Assembly (NCBI GenBank): GCA_019113645.1
Contig: DXGZ01000143.1
Location: forward strand, 1-57,454
Direction of reading: 5' to 3'
Length of the DNA: 57,454 nt
Origin: Candidatus Mediterraneibacter vanvlietii
Lineage (GTDB): Bacteria; Bacillota; Clostridia; Lachnospirales; Lachnospiraceae
Shown: positions 33,860-42,633 of the stretch, in pieces
Position numbering within the stretch: the stretch's first letter is position 1
Layout: every line of letters begins with the position of its first letter
Notes under the pieces: model-generated
The model's database searches: none
What the model was told of the DNA's origin: nothing
The model's input: only the letters and a program-made list of their open reading frames with translations
Program-made: the position numbers and the translations under genes

Positions 33860-34164
33860 ATGAATTCATCTTTTTTGTATCTGGACGGCGGATGCGTGAG
33901 ACGTTACCTGACTCCGGGAATAGTAATAAGAACAGTAAAAGATTTGTGGAAAAGGGGACCACAGTGATTGCCCTCGACGGATTTATTGACGTTGATCCGG
34001 CTTTTGCCGAAAAGGCGGATAAATGGTATGTGGGCAATGAAAAGACGGACCGCGCGGAGATCATTGACAGCAAAGCCATGTCGCACGGTATACCGCTTTC
34101 GTATGATAATGTGTTTGGAGAAATGGTGTGGAACTGCATCTGTAAGGAGGCGCTATGGTTGTAA
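33860..34164 (+). pseudogene. Doubtful small coding region, possibly frameshifted
   Basis: From ATG 33860, with AAGGAG upstream, 35 codons (MNSSFLYLDGGC onward) run to a TGA at 33967. A second frame, open from before 33892 to 34164, encodes a soluble-looking segment VIALDGFIDVDPAFAEKADKWYVGNEKTD followed by a stop overlapping the next start by 10 bp. The first has the ribosome site, the second has the protein-like composition; a -1-type frameshift would join them. I recognise no family. It could also be two unrelated short frames, so this is a weak call. Confidence 0.3.
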
Positions 34165-35030
34165 TTAACGATCCGAATTTTTCGATCCCTCAGATCTGTG
34201 ACTCGGGACAGTGCTTCCGGCTGGAGCCGGTTGGGAACGGGGAGTATGTCCTTCAGGCGGCGGACCGGTATCTTAAGATCCGGACGGGAAGGCGTGAGCA
34301 GACGGAAGAGCGGGGACTTGGGAAGTGGGAAGATGCAGCGGAGAACGAAAGTGAATCACAGACGATTCTCTATTGCACTGAGGAGGAATATCACTCATTC
34401 TGGGAGACATATTTCGACCTGAATGTGTCTTACAGAGATTATCTGGACAGGATCGATCCGGAAGATGCATACCTGATCCGGGCCGCTGCGTTTGGGAGCG
34501 GAATCCGAATCCTGCGTCAGGATGTGTGGGAGATGATTATAACCTTTATCCTGTCCCAGCAGAATAATATCCCGCGGATCAGGAAAATGATTCGGGAGCT
34601 GAGCCATAGCTTCGGAGAGAAAAAAGAGGCGGAAGACGGCACTTTCTACTATGGATTTCCGACTCCTGAGAGGCTGGCAGGAGTTTCAGAAGATGAACTG
34701 CGGGAGATGAAGTTCGGATACCGGAGCCGGTATATCTGCGGGTCGGCTGCGAGCGTTGCGGACGGACGTTTTGATCTCGCTTCGCTGACGGGAATGGAAT
34801 ACGGCCGTGCAAAGGAGGAACTCATAAAACTGCCGGGGATCGGCGGGAAGGTGGCGGACTGTATCTGTCTGTTCGCCCTTCACCATATGGATGCGTTTCC
34901 GGTGGATACGCATATCAAAAGCGTGTTGGATACCTGTTATTCAGCTGGATTTCCGTTTGAGAGATATCGGGGCTGCGCAGGGGTGATGCAGCAATACATA
35001 TTTTATTATGATTTGAAAGGAAATAACTGA
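34155..35030 (+). CDS. 8-oxoguanine DNA glycosylase/AP lyase (OGG1-like)
   Basis: A 291-residue base-excision repair enzyme. The N-terminal OGG_N-type domain begins with PNFSIPQICDSGQCFRLEPV, and the HhH-GPD motif is IKLPGIGGKVADCICLFALH with the catalytic Lys, followed by AFPVDTHIKSVL with the catalytic Asp. The block ETYFDLNVSYRDYLDRI matches the OGG1/AlkA class. It removes oxidised guanine from DNA. AAGGAGG lies before the ATG. Stop and start codons are adjacent to the alcohol dehydrogenase gene. Confidence 0.9.
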   Translation: MVVINDPNFSIPQICDSGQCFRLEPVGNGEYVLQAADRYLKIRTGRREQTEERGLGKWEDAAENESESQTILYCTEEEYHSFWETYFDLNVSYRDYLDRIDPEDAYLIRAAAFGSGIRILRQDVWEMIITFILSQQNNIPRIRKMIRELSHSFGEKKEAEDGTFYYGFPTPERLAGVSEDELREMKFGYRSRYICGSAASVADGRFDLASLTGMEYGRAKEELIKLPGIGGKVADCICLFALHHMDAFPVDTHIKSVLDTCYSAGFPFERYRGCAGVMQQYIFYYDLKGNN

Positions 35031-36209
35031 ATGGAAAATTTTCAATATTATACACCGACAAAAGTGGTTTTTGGAAAAGGAGCGGAGGAGCAGGCAGGAG
35101 AACTGATCAGGCAGCAGGGCTGCGGCAGGGTTCTTGTGCATTACGGAAGCGGAAGCGTAGTCAGAAGCGGACTTCTCGACCGGATCTGTGCCTCGCTTGA
35201 CAGGGAGAAGATCCCTTATATCACACTCGGCGGAGTTGTGCCGAACCCGAGACTTTCCCTTGTTTATGAAGGAATCGACCTGTGCAGAAGAGAAAATGTG
35301 GACTTCATACTTGCCGTAGGCGGCGGGAGTGTGATTGATTCCGCGAAGGCGATCGGATATGGCGTGAAATACGATGGGGACGTCTGGGATTTTTATTCCG
35401 GTAAACAGAAAGCAAAAGAGAGCGTTCCGATAGGTGTGGTGCTGACAATCTCCGCTGCGGGATCTGAGATGAGCGATTCCTCTGTGATCACAAATGAAGA
35501 CGGATGGCTGAAGCGTGGGTACAGCAGCGACTGTGGCAGAGCGAGATTTGCTGTTATGAATCCGGAACTTACCATGACGCTTCCGAAATATCAGACAGCC
35601 AGCGGATGTGTGGACATTATGATGCATACAATGGAGCGTTATTTTAATCTGAGTGAGAACATGGAACTGACCGATGGAATCAGTGAACATCTGATCCGCA
35701 CGGTTATGAAAAACGCGAAGATTCTTATGACAGAGCCGGACAACTATGATGCCAGGGCAGAGGTGATGTGGGCTGGAAGCCTTTCACACAACGGACTGAC
35801 AGGATGCGGAACCGGAGGAGGAGACTGGGCATGCCATCAGCTGGAACATGAGCTGGGGGGAATGTTTGATGTGGCTCATGGAGCGGGCCTCGCTGCTGTG
35901 TGGGGAAGCTGGGCAAGATACGTGATCGACGCGGACCCGGAGAGGTTTGCAAAATTCGCGGTAAATGTCATGGGCGTTGAACCGGCGGAAAGCGATGAGG
36001 CGACAGGGTTAAAAGGAATCGAGGCAATGGAAGAATTTTACAGAGCCCTTGAAATGCCGGTGAAGATCAGTGATATGGGCATCCAGCTTACAGAGGAACA
36101 GATGGAAGAACTGGCGGAGAAATGCAGTCATTTCGGAAAACGCACGGTCGGATGCATGAAGAAACTGACAAAAGATGATGTATATCTGATTTATAAGGAG
36201 GCAAGGTGA
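35031..36209 (+). CDS. Iron-containing alcohol dehydrogenase (YqhD/BdhA-like)
   Basis: A 392-residue group III alcohol dehydrogenase. The N terminus YYTPTKVVFGKGAEEQAGEL is typical of the YqhD/butanol dehydrogenase subgroup; NAD(P)-binding GGG lies in FILAVGGGSVIDSAKAIGYG; the iron site spans GGGDWACHQLEHELGGMFDVAHGAG, with metal His residues and a preceding Asp. It should interconvert aldehydes and alcohols with NAD(P)H, possibly in fermentation. The ATG follows the glycosylase stop directly, with AAAGGAAATAACTGA upstream. Confidence 0.9.
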   Translation: MENFQYYTPTKVVFGKGAEEQAGELIRQQGCGRVLVHYGSGSVVRSGLLDRICASLDREKIPYITLGGVVPNPRLSLVYEGIDLCRRENVDFILAVGGGSVIDSAKAIGYGVKYDGDVWDFYSGKQKAKESVPIGVVLTISAAGSEMSDSSVITNEDGWLKRGYSSDCGRARFAVMNPELTMTLPKYQTASGCVDIMMHTMERYFNLSENMELTDGISEHLIRTVMKNAKILMTEPDNYDARAEVMWAGSLSHNGLTGCGTGGGDWACHQLEHELGGMFDVAHGAGLAAVWGSWARYVIDADPERFAKFAVNVMGVEPAESDEATGLKGIEAMEEFYRALEMPVKISDMGIQLTEEQMEELAEKCSHFGKRTVGCMKKLTKDDVYLIYKEAR

Positions 36210-36216
36210 CGGGCGG

Positions 36217-36510
36217 ATGAATACAGTGGAAATGATAGATGAGATACAGAATCGGACTCTTCAAGATGAAGAATTAAGAAGGCGTTTTCTGCTCACCAGA
36301 GATGCGGATGACAAGTTGGAAGCATTTTGCAGGCTGTGCCGTGAACTTGGATATGAGATCTATCCGATGGATGTGATTCAGGCGGGAGATGAGTTCTATG
36401 CCGCCATGAAAAGAAGCACCAATGGCGGAGGGGAGAATTCCCCGAAGCTGGAGGGGGAGGATGACCTGTACGAGATGTTTTTTGCAAGCATTGTGAAGGC
36501 GGAGATTTAG
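36217..36510 (+). CDS. Small protein, possibly Nif11-like leader peptide
   Basis: A 97-residue acidic protein starting NTVEMIDEIQNRTLQDEELRRRF, continuing through FCRLCRELGYEIYPMDVI and ending STNGGGENSPKLEGEDDLYEMFF. The helical N-terminal half, the LGYE hinge and the GGG tail recall Nif11-type leader peptides, but no modifying enzyme is nearby. AAGGAGG is about 15 bases upstream, rather far. It trails the alcohol dehydrogenase by 7 bp. The family assignment is tentative; the reading as a small expressed protein is more solid. Confidence 0.45.
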   Translation: MNTVEMIDEIQNRTLQDEELRRRFLLTRDADDKLEAFCRLCRELGYEIYPMDVIQAGDEFYAAMKRSTNGGGENSPKLEGEDDLYEMFFASIVKAEI

Positions 36511-36591
36511 ATAGAATCTACGATGAAAGATTTGAAGGAAAAAGGATTATGGGGTTTATTTGAGATGAGTTTTCTGCAACAAAGATTGTGA

Positions 36592-36621
36592 TTGACTAAC
36601 CTGGCATCTGTTCTCTAAAAT
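36592..36621 (+). promoter_or_regulatory. Promoter of the FeoA-like gene
   Basis: TTGACT (36592-36597), 18 bp and TAAAAT (36616-36621), 20 bp upstream of the start codon. Confidence 0.6.
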
Positions 36622-36640
36622 AAAATAAAGGAGGGATATG

Positions 36641-36853
36641 ATGCAGGCTTTATCGAATGCAAAACCCGGAGAAAACTATACGATTAAGTGGATGTTCGGA
36701 GTGCCGGCCGTCCTGGAATTTCTGCACAGTCACAATGTCGAGGAAGGAAGTACCATCCGGCTGGTTCAGCGATGCCGCAACAGCGTGATCATCGGCGTTC
36801 AGGATGCCAGATTTGTACTGGAAAATGAAGTGGCGGACCGAATCAAGGTCTGA
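36641..36853 (+). CDS. FeoA-domain protein, orphan
   Basis: A 70-residue protein resembling FeoA/SH3-like domains: AKPGENYTIKWMFGVPAVLEF, then EEGSTIRLVQRC and the ending VQDARFVLENEVADRIKV, following the turn-strand pattern of FeoA. No feoB lies near, so a role in iron transport is not shown; solitary FeoA proteins can instead be regulators or assembly factors. I chose the ATG at 36641 (6 bases after GGAGG) over 36638. It has its own promoter and terminator. Confidence 0.7.
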   Translation: MQALSNAKPGENYTIKWMFGVPAVLEFLHSHNVEEGSTIRLVQRCRNSVIIGVQDARFVLENEVADRIKV

Positions 36854-36920
36854 GTTTTCCGGATAGAAATGGGGAAAGAAAACGCGGAAATCAGTTTATG
36901 GATATCTGTTTTGAGAGAAG

Positions 36921-36952
36921 AAAGCGCCGTATCGCCAGGTATGGTGCTTTTT
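36921..36952 (+). terminator. Terminator after the FeoA-like gene
   Basis: AAAGCGCC (36921-36928) pairs with GGTGCTTT (36943-36950) with a G-U pair and T-run, 67 bp past the stop. Confidence 0.65.
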
Positions 36953-36984
36953 CCCGTGCAGGAGGTTAAGAAGTTCTTAAGAAA

Positions 36985-37031
36985 TCCGCATTGCGGAAAA
37001 TGTGGCAGAAATAGAGTTTTAATGGTAAAAT
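36985..37031 (+). promoter_or_regulatory. proA promoter and nearby palindrome
   Basis: Extended -10 TGG-TAAAAT (37026-37031), 42 bp before proA. Upstream, TCCGCA-T-TGCGGA (36985-36997) is a 6-1-6 palindrome that could be an operator. Confidence 0.4.
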
Positions 37032-37073
37032 AGAAAACAGCAGATGCAGGACATGTGCAGAAAGGAGACCATA

Positions 37074-38324
37074 ATGGGAACATACATGGAAATGCTCGCA
37101 GGTCATGCGAAGAGCGCAGCCTCAGAGGCGGCAAAACTTGGTACAGCAGATAAAAACAGGGGGCTGCTTGCGGTGGCAGATGAACTGATCGCCCAGCAGG
37201 AAATGATTCTTGAAGAAAATACAAAAGATCTGGAAGCTGCAAGAAACAAAGGAATTAAGCAGTCGCTGATAGACCGGCTGGCTCTCTCTGAAAAGCGGAT
37301 TGCAGATATGGCGGAAGGACTTCGGCAGATCGTATCACTGGAAGATCCGGTAGGAGAAGTGCTCTATATGAAGACAAGACCGAATGGTCTTCGGATCGGA
37401 AAGAAAAGGGTGCCCCTTGGTGTTGTGGGGATTATCTATGAATCTCGGCCGAATGTGACAGCAGATGCCTTTGGACTATGTTTTAAAACCGGCAATGCAG
37501 TGATTCTTCGCGGCGGAAGCGATGCGATCCATTCGAATCAGGCAATTGTACACGCTATAAAATCAGGTCTTCGCAAGGCTAAACTGTGTCAGGACCTTGT
37601 TGTTCTTGTGGAGGACACGAGCCGTGAAGTGGTAAACGAGATGATGAAGATGCACGGCTGGATTGACGTTCTGATACCGCGCGGCGGAGCAGGGCTTATC
37701 GCGAATGTGGTGCAGAACAGTACGGTTCCGGTGATTGAGACAGGAACCGGAAATTGTCATATTTATGTGGATGACAGCGCGGATGTGCATATGGCTGCGG
37801 ATATTATAGAAAACGCGAAAACCCAGAGAATGGGTGTGTGCAATGCATGTGAGTCGCTTGTCATCCATGGGGACATCGCATCGGAGGCTCTGCCTCAGAT
37901 TGTAAAAAAACTGAAGGATCATGATGTGGAGATCCGCGGCGATGAGAGAGCAATGGCGATCAGCGATGAGATCATTCCCGCGACGGAAGAAGACTGGGGG
38001 ACTGAGTATCTGGACGCTGTTATTTCTGTGAAGATCGTTGATTCCATCGATGAGGCGATTGCTCATATCAATAAATATAATACAGGGCATTCCGAATCAA
38101 TTATTACGGAAAATTACAGCAATGCCCTCAAATTTCAGGATGAAATCGATGCGGCGGCGGTGTATGTAAATGCATCGACCAGATTTACAGACGGCTTTGA
38201 ATTCGGGTTTGGGGCGGAAATCGGAATCAGTACACAGAAGCTTCATGCAAGAGGACCCATGGGGCTGGAGGCACTGACCACTACAAAGTACATCATATTC
38301 GGCGATGGTCAGATAAGAAAGTAG
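37074..38324 (+). CDS. proA: Gamma-glutamyl phosphate reductase (glutamate-5-semialdehyde dehydrogenase)
   Basis: A 416-residue ProA, second step of proline synthesis, reducing gamma-glutamyl phosphate with NADPH. Conserved blocks are [41 protein letters not shown], the active-site Cys region [12 protein letters not shown], and [39 protein letters not shown] precedes the ATG at 37074. No proB is adjacent, so proA stands alone here with its own extended -10 and a terminator. Confidence 0.95.
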   Translation: MGTYMEMLAGHAKSAASEAAKLGTADKNRGLLAVADELIAQQEMILEENTKDLEAARNKGIKQSLIDRLALSEKRIADMAEGLRQIVSLEDPVGEVLYMKTRPNGLRIGKKRVPLGVVGIIYESRPNVTADAFGLCFKTGNAVILRGGSDAIHSNQAIVHAIKSGLRKAKLCQDLVVLVEDTSREVVNEMMKMHGWIDVLIPRGGAGLIANVVQNSTVPVIETGTGNCHIYVDDSADVHMAADIIENAKTQRMGVCNACESLVIHGDIASEALPQIVKKLKDHDVEIRGDERAMAISDEIIPATEEDWGTEYLDAVISVKIVDSIDEAIAHINKYNTGHSESIITENYSNALKFQDEIDAAAVYVNASTRFTDGFEFGFGAEIGISTQKLHARGPMGLEALTTTKYIIFGDGQIRK

Positions 38325-38410
38325 ATGAAGCTCCGCAGGACACGGCAGTGAAGGAAAGCAGGTACGCCTGTGCGGACAGAAGGCCGAAGCGTATGGTCGC
38401 AGTATACAGG

Positions 38411-38455
38411 GGCATCCCGGGCAGAATAATTTTTGCGCCGGGGTGCTCTGTTTTT
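38411..38455 (+). terminator. Terminator after proA
   Basis: GGCATCCCGG (38411-38420) pairs imperfectly with CCGGGGTGCT (38438-38447), followed by CTGTTTTT. Confidence 0.6.
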
Positions 38456-38531
38456 GATGGGAATTATGAAGGTTGTCAACGTTTCTGCTGGGGTGAAGAG
38501 TTGTTTCCTGTCGAAAATGAAAGAATAGCAC

Positions 38532-38566
38532 TTGCATAATATGCAATAAAGATGTATAATTATGCA
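38532..38566 (+). promoter_or_regulatory. argC promoter with ARG box over the -10
   Basis: TTGCAT (38532-38537), 17 bp and TATAAT (38555-38560). The site 38553-38566 reads TGTATAATTATGCA, fitting TGnATwwwwATnCA at every fixed base, and covers the -10. ArgR binding with arginine would block RNA polymerase. argG carries the same TTGCAT-17 promoter type. Confidence 0.7.
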
Positions 38567-38720
38567 AGCGCACAAGAGGTGTACCCAGTCAGGTTATTGA
38601 AAATAAAATATCAGCCGTAATATTTTATCTATTATTGATATGTGCTATATTATTGGAAATATGATATAAAATGTGCTGAAGAAATCTGAAGTTATAAAAA
38701 TACAGGGAAGGCGGGAGAAT

Positions 38721-39761
38721 ATGGTAAAAGCAGGAATTATCGGAGCGACCGGTTATGCGGGCGGAGAGCTTGTAAGGATATTATCAAAGCATAAAGATGC
38801 AGAAATTAAATGGTATGGTTCGAGGAGCTATATCGGTCAGAAATACGCCGATGTATATAAAAATATGTTCCAGATCGTGGATGGAGAGTGCATGGACGAC
38901 AATATGGAAGAACTTGCTTCCCAGGTGGATGTCATATTTACAGCTACACCGCAGGGGCTGTGCGCTTCTCTTGTCAGCGAGGAGATATTGTCGAAAACAA
39001 AGATTATAGATCTCAGCGCTGATTTTCGACTGAAAGATGTAAATGTCTATGAAGAGTGGTACAAAATCGAACACAAAGCTCCGCAGTTTATCGAAGAGGC
39101 TGTCTACGGACTGTGTGAGATCAACAGGGAAGAGGTAAAAAAGGCACGGCTGGTTGCCAATCCAGGATGTTATACGACGTGTTCGATCCTGACCGCTTAT
39201 CCTCTTGCAAAAGAAGGTCTGATTGATATGAGCACACTGATCATCGATGCGAAATCAGGGACATCAGGAGCAGGAAGAGGCGCGAAACTTCCGAACCTTT
39301 TCTGCGAGGTGAATGAGAATATAAAAGCCTACGGCGTTGCCAGCCACAGGCATACGCCCGAGATCGAAGAACAGCTGGGATATGCTGCCGGCGAAAAGGT
39401 GCTGCTTAGCTTCACACCCCATCTCGTTCCCATGAACAGAGGAATTCTGGCTACAGAATACGCATCTTTGAAAAAGAACGTGAGCTGGGATGAGGTAAAA
39501 GCAGTTTACGATAAATATTATGCAGACGAAAAATTCATCCGTGTGCTCGGAAAAGATGAGTGTCCGGAAACCAAGTGGGTGGAAGGAAGCAATTATGTGG
39601 ATATCGGATTCAAAATTGATCCGCGCACAAACCGTATTATCATGATGGGCGCGATCGATAATCTGGTTAAAGGCGCCGCGGGGCAGGCGGTACAGAATAT
39701 GAACCTGATGTTTGGACTGGATGAGTGCGAGGGGCTGGATCTGGTCCCGATGTTTCCATGA
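38721..39761 (+). CDS. argC: N-acetyl-gamma-glutamyl-phosphate reductase
   Basis: A 346-residue type 1 ArgC. NADPH-binding GIIGATGYAGGELVRIL opens the protein; the catalytic Cys150 is in VANPGCYTTCS; the active-site His lies in GVASHRHTPEIEEQL, and FTPHLVPMNRGILATEY is conserved. It makes N-acetylglutamate semialdehyde. GGCGGGAGAAT precedes the ATG at 38721. It is the first gene of the arginine operon; a repeat element begins 2 bp after its stop. Confidence 0.95.
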   Translation: MVKAGIIGATGYAGGELVRILSKHKDAEIKWYGSRSYIGQKYADVYKNMFQIVDGECMDDNMEELASQVDVIFTATPQGLCASLVSEEILSKTKIIDLSADFRLKDVNVYEEWYKIEHKAPQFIEEAVYGLCEINREEVKKARLVANPGCYTTCSILTAYPLAKEGLIDMSTLIIDAKSGTSGAGRGAKLPNLFCEVNENIKAYGVASHRHTPEIEEQLGYAAGEKVLLSFTPHLVPMNRGILATEYASLKKNVSWDEVKAVYDKYYADEKFIRVLGKDECPETKWVEGSNYVDIGFKIDPRTNRIIMMGAIDNLVKGAAGQAVQNMNLMFGLDECEGLDLVPMFP

Positions 39762-39763
39762 TC

Positions 39764-39880
39764 GGGGACGTAGTCAAATTCACTTTTGCTACGTCCCAAA
39801 CTGAAATTCAGTGTGTCCCAAAATGCAGATCAGGGTGTCCCAAACTGATGATTGATGTGTCCCAGATTGATGAAATAAAG
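39764..39880 (+). repeat. Repeat copy 1: hairpin head with four 22-bp GTCCC iterons
   Basis: The head, GGGACGTAG...CTACGTCCC (39765-39797), is a 9-bp stem with 15-nt loop. GTCCC then recurs at 39793, 39815, 39837 and 39859, exactly 22 bp apart, with AAACTGA-like continuations. The first 64 bp (39764-39827) recur with about three differences, inverted, at 41655-41718. It starts 2 bp after the argC stop. The pattern suggests a REP/RAYT-type or other small mobile repeat. Confidence 0.8.
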
Positions 39881-39900
39881 GATAGAGAGTGTGATTTTTT

Positions 39901-40347
39901 ATGATACGTGTTATGACAATAGATGACTATGATGGCGTTTATGCGCTCTGGAAAAAGATTAAAGGATTTGGAATTCGCAGCATTGATGATTCCAGAGAAG
40001 GCGTGGAGCGTTTTCTGAAGAGAAACCCATCGACAAGTGTAGTTGCAGTCGAAGATGGTAAGATTGTAGGAAGTATTCTATGCGGGCATGATGGAAGAAG
40101 AGGCTGCCTGTATCATGTATGTGTTGATGAGGCATACCGGCGTCATGGAATAGGCAGGGAAATGGTTGTTTTTGCCATGAAGGCGCTTCGGGCAGAGCAG
40201 ATTAATAAGGTATCATTGATTGCGTTTACAAAAAATGATATCGGAAATGCGTTTTGGAACACGATAGGATGGACGGAGCGGCTGGACCTGAATTACTATG
40301 ATTTTACATTAAATGAGGCAAATATTACAGCGTTTAATGAACAATAA
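39901..40347 (+). CDS. GNAT-family N-acetyltransferase
   Basis: A 148-residue acetyltransferase. The acetyl-CoA-binding motif A is VCVDEAYRRHGIGREMV (R/Q-x-x-G-x-G/A type), with the preceding strand GRRGCLYHV and C-terminal NAFWNTIGWTERLD. Placed before argJ it could be an ArgA-like N-acetylglutamate synthase, but the size and motifs fit many substrates, and argJ itself can supply acetylglutamate. The ATG at 39901 is preceded by a weak AGAGAG site. It lies inside the inverted-repeat-bounded segment. Confidence 0.8.
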   Translation: MIRVMTIDDYDGVYALWKKIKGFGIRSIDDSREGVERFLKRNPSTSVVAVEDGKIVGSILCGHDGRRGCLYHVCVDEAYRRHGIGREMVVFAMKALRAEQINKVSLIAFTKNDIGNAFWNTIGWTERLDLNYYDFTLNEANITAFNEQ

Positions 40348-40393
40348 ATAATAAAGCTGAGAAAGAATGAACAGAGAGAAAGAGGTGTATGGC

Positions 40394-41617
40394 ATGGAAA
40401 TAATCGAGGGCGGCGTGACTGCAGCAAAAGGATTCGAGGCAGCGGCAGCGGAGGCACAGATAAAATACAAAAACCGTACGGATATGGCTTTGATTTACAG
40501 TGAAAAACCGTGTAAAACAGCGGGGACATTTACAAGAAATGTTGTAAAGGCTGCGCCGGTAAAATGGGATCGGGCAGTTGTGGAAAGCAAAGTGAAGTCG
40601 CAGGCAGTGATTGTAAATTCGGGAATTGCGAATGCGTGCACCGGCGAAGAGGGAATGAATTACTGTGAGGAGACGGCGAAGACGGCAGCGAGGATACTGA
40701 ATATTGACAGCAAAGGCGTTCTCGTAGGTTCCACCGGAGTTATCGGGATGCAGCTTCCGATTGACAGAATCAAGGCGGGGATAGGGAAACTGGCTGAAGC
40801 AAAGAAGGCTGATCTTGCCAGCGGAACAGCGGCCGCGCAGGCGATTATGACTACGGATACGAAGAAGAAGGAAGCGGCAGTTACAGTTGAAATCGGCGGG
40901 AAAACTGTTACCATTGGCGGAATGTCCAAAGGATCCGGGATGATTCATCCGAATATGTGTACAATGCTTGCATTTATCACAACCGATGCGAAAATTACAA
41001 AAAAAGCGCTTCAGATCGCGCTCAGTGAGGACGTTGAGGATACTTACAACATGATTTCCGTTGACGGAGACACATCCACAAATGATACTGTTCTTCTTCT
41101 GGCAAACGGCATGGCGGGAAATGCGAAGATCCGTTATGGAACACCGGAATTTGAAATATTTAAAAAAGCACTCCATTATGTAAATGAGACTCTTGCAAAA
41201 TCAATGGCAGCTGATGGAGAAGGCGCAACAGCGTTATTTGAAGCAAAAATTGTAGGAGCTGATACAAAAGAACAGGCAAAAATGCTGGCAAAATCGATTG
41301 TATGCTCAAATCTGACGAAAACAGCGCTTGCCGGTCATGATGCAAACTGGGGACGTATTCTCTGCGCAATGGGATATTCAGGCGCGCAGTTTGATCCGGA
41401 AAAAGTCGACCTTTATTTTGAAAGCGAAGCCGGAAAAATTCAGATTATCGAAAATGGAACCGCAGCAGACTACAGTGAAGAAAAAGCGACAGAGATATTG
41501 TCACAATCAAAAGTAACTGTAACGGCAGATATAAAAGCCGGTGAAGCGCAGGCAACAGCCTGGGGATGCGATCTGACCCATGAATATATCAGTATTAACG
41601 CGGATTACCGGAGCTGA
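40394..41617 (+). CDS. argJ: Bifunctional ornithine acetyltransferase / N-acetylglutamate synthase
   Basis: A 407-residue ArgJ which moves acetyl from acetylornithine to glutamate, closing the acetyl cycle. The self-cleavage region is [19 protein letters not shown]; Thr190 is the new N-terminal nucleophile, and the residue before it is Cys189 where most ArgJ proteins have Ala. [10 protein letters not shown] and the C-terminal [14 protein letters not shown] block ([19 protein letters not shown]) are conserved. The ATG at 40394 has GAGGTG upstream. The gene is followed by the second GTCCC repeat. Confidence 0.93.
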   Translation: MEIIEGGVTAAKGFEAAAAEAQIKYKNRTDMALIYSEKPCKTAGTFTRNVVKAAPVKWDRAVVESKVKSQAVIVNSGIANACTGEEGMNYCEETAKTAARILNIDSKGVLVGSTGVIGMQLPIDRIKAGIGKLAEAKKADLASGTAAAQAIMTTDTKKKEAAVTVEIGGKTVTIGGMSKGSGMIHPNMCTMLAFITTDAKITKKALQIALSEDVEDTYNMISVDGDTSTNDTVLLLANGMAGNAKIRYGTPEFEIFKKALHYVNETLAKSMAADGEGATALFEAKIVGADTKEQAKMLAKSIVCSNLTKTALAGHDANWGRILCAMGYSGAQFDPEKVDLYFESEAGKIQIIENGTAADYSEEKATEILSQSKVTVTADIKAGEAQATAWGCDLTHEYISINADYRS

Positions 41618-41640
41618 TGAGGAAGAATACTGTTCAAAAA

Positions 41641-41718
41641 GGGACAGGGGTAAGTGCAGTTTGGGACACACTGAATTTCAATTCGGGACGTAGCAAAAGT
41701 GAATTTGACTACGTCCCC
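41641..41718 (-). repeat. Repeat copy 2: inverted partner of the argC-end repeat
   Basis: Read on the minus strand, 41655-41718 matches 39764-39827 with about three differences. GGGAC occurs at 41641, 41663 and 41685, again exactly 22 bp apart (three iterons). The hairpin head (9-bp stem) ends 2 bp before the AAGGAGG of argB, so it could influence argB translation. Confidence 0.8.
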
Positions 41719-41730
41719 AAGGAGGTAGTT

Positions 41731-42633
41731 ATGAACGATAACATGCAGCAATATCTTGACAAAGCGCAGGTTTTAATTGAAGCGCTGCCATACATCCAGC
41801 GATTTAACCGCAAAATCATCGTTGTGAAATATGGCGGCAGTGCCATGATTGACGAGGAACTGAAAAAGCGGGTGATCGAGGATGTTACGCTTCTGAAGCT
41901 GGTTGGATTCAAACCGATCATTGTACACGGCGGCGGAAAGGAAATCAGCAAATGGGTCGGAAAAGTAGGGATGGAGCCGAAGTTTATCAATGGTCTGCGC
42001 GTGACGGACGCTGAGACCATGGAAGTGGCTGAGATGGTTCTCGGCAGGGTGAACAAGAGTCTGGTTCAGATGGTGGAGAGCCTGGGAGTGCGCGCGATCG
42101 GCATCAGTGGCAAGGACGGCGCTCTGATGAAGGTCGAGAAAAAGTATTCGGAAGGACAGGATATCGGATTTGTAGGCGAGGTCAGGGATGTGAATGCGCA
42201 GATTCTGTATGATCTGCTTGAAAAGGATTTCCTTCCGATTGTCTGTCCGGTAGGCCTTGACGATGATTTTAATACATATAACATTAATGCGGATGATGCT
42301 GCGTGCGCCATTGCCAAAGCAGTGAAAGCCGAGAAGCTGGCGTTTCTGACAGATATCGAGGGCGTGTATAAGGATCCGGATGATCCGAAGACTCTGATTT
42401 CCGAGCTGCGCGTGCATGAGGCACAGAAGCTGATGGAGGACGGATATATCGGAGGCGGAATGCTTCCGAAACTTCAGAACTGCATTGACGCCATTGAAGC
42501 AGGCGTTTCACGGGTGCATATCCTGGACGGCAGGATTCCGCACTGTCTCCTTCTTGAGATATTTACGAACAAAGGAATCGGAACAGCGATATTAAATGAT
42601 GAAGAAAGCAGGTATTATAATGGTGAACAGTAA
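41731..42633 (+). CDS. argB: Acetylglutamate kinase
   Basis: A 300-residue amino-acid kinase phosphorylating N-acetylglutamate. The phosphate-binding blocks are [19 protein letters not shown] and [25 protein letters not shown] and [10 protein letters not shown] close the active site. Its length, with an N-terminal helix ([22 protein letters not shown]), is that of the arginine-feedback-sensitive type. AAGGAGG is 5 bases before the ATG at 41731; the open frame extends upstream only through the repeat element. It overlaps argD by 14 bp. Confidence 0.95.
   Translation: MNDNMQQYLDKAQVLIEALPYIQRFNRKIIVVKYGGSAMIDEELKKRVIEDVTLLKLVGFKPIIVHGGGKEISKWVGKVGMEPKFINGLRVTDAETMEVAEMVLGRVNKSLVQMVESLGVRAIGISGKDGALMKVEKKYSEGQDIGFVGEVRDVNAQILYDLLEKDFLPIVCPVGLDDDFNTYNINADDAACAIAKAVKAEKLAFLTDIEGVYKDPDDPKTLISELRVHEAQKLMEDGYIGGGMLPKLQNCIDAIEAGVSRVHILDGRIPHCLLLEIFTNKGIGTAILNDEESRYYNGEQ

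Larger units (their letters stand above)
38325..38720. other. Intergenic region proA-argC (396 bp)
   Basis: It contains the proA terminator (38411-38455), the argC promoter with ARG box (38532-38566), and an AT-rich 9-bp hairpin ATAAAATAT/ATATTTTAT (38603-38628) in the argC leader. I see no convincing gene; a short open frame at 38348-38539 has no family match. Confidence 0.55.

Noticed and set aside
39593-39799. Minus-strand open frame starting in the argC-end repeat
   Set aside because: It is the translation of the repeat plus antisense argC; the similar start seen at argB is explained by the inverted repeat pair.
41617-41730. N-terminal extension of argB by 38 residues
   Set aside because: The extension translates the GTCCC repeat; a strong ribosome site marks the start at 41731.
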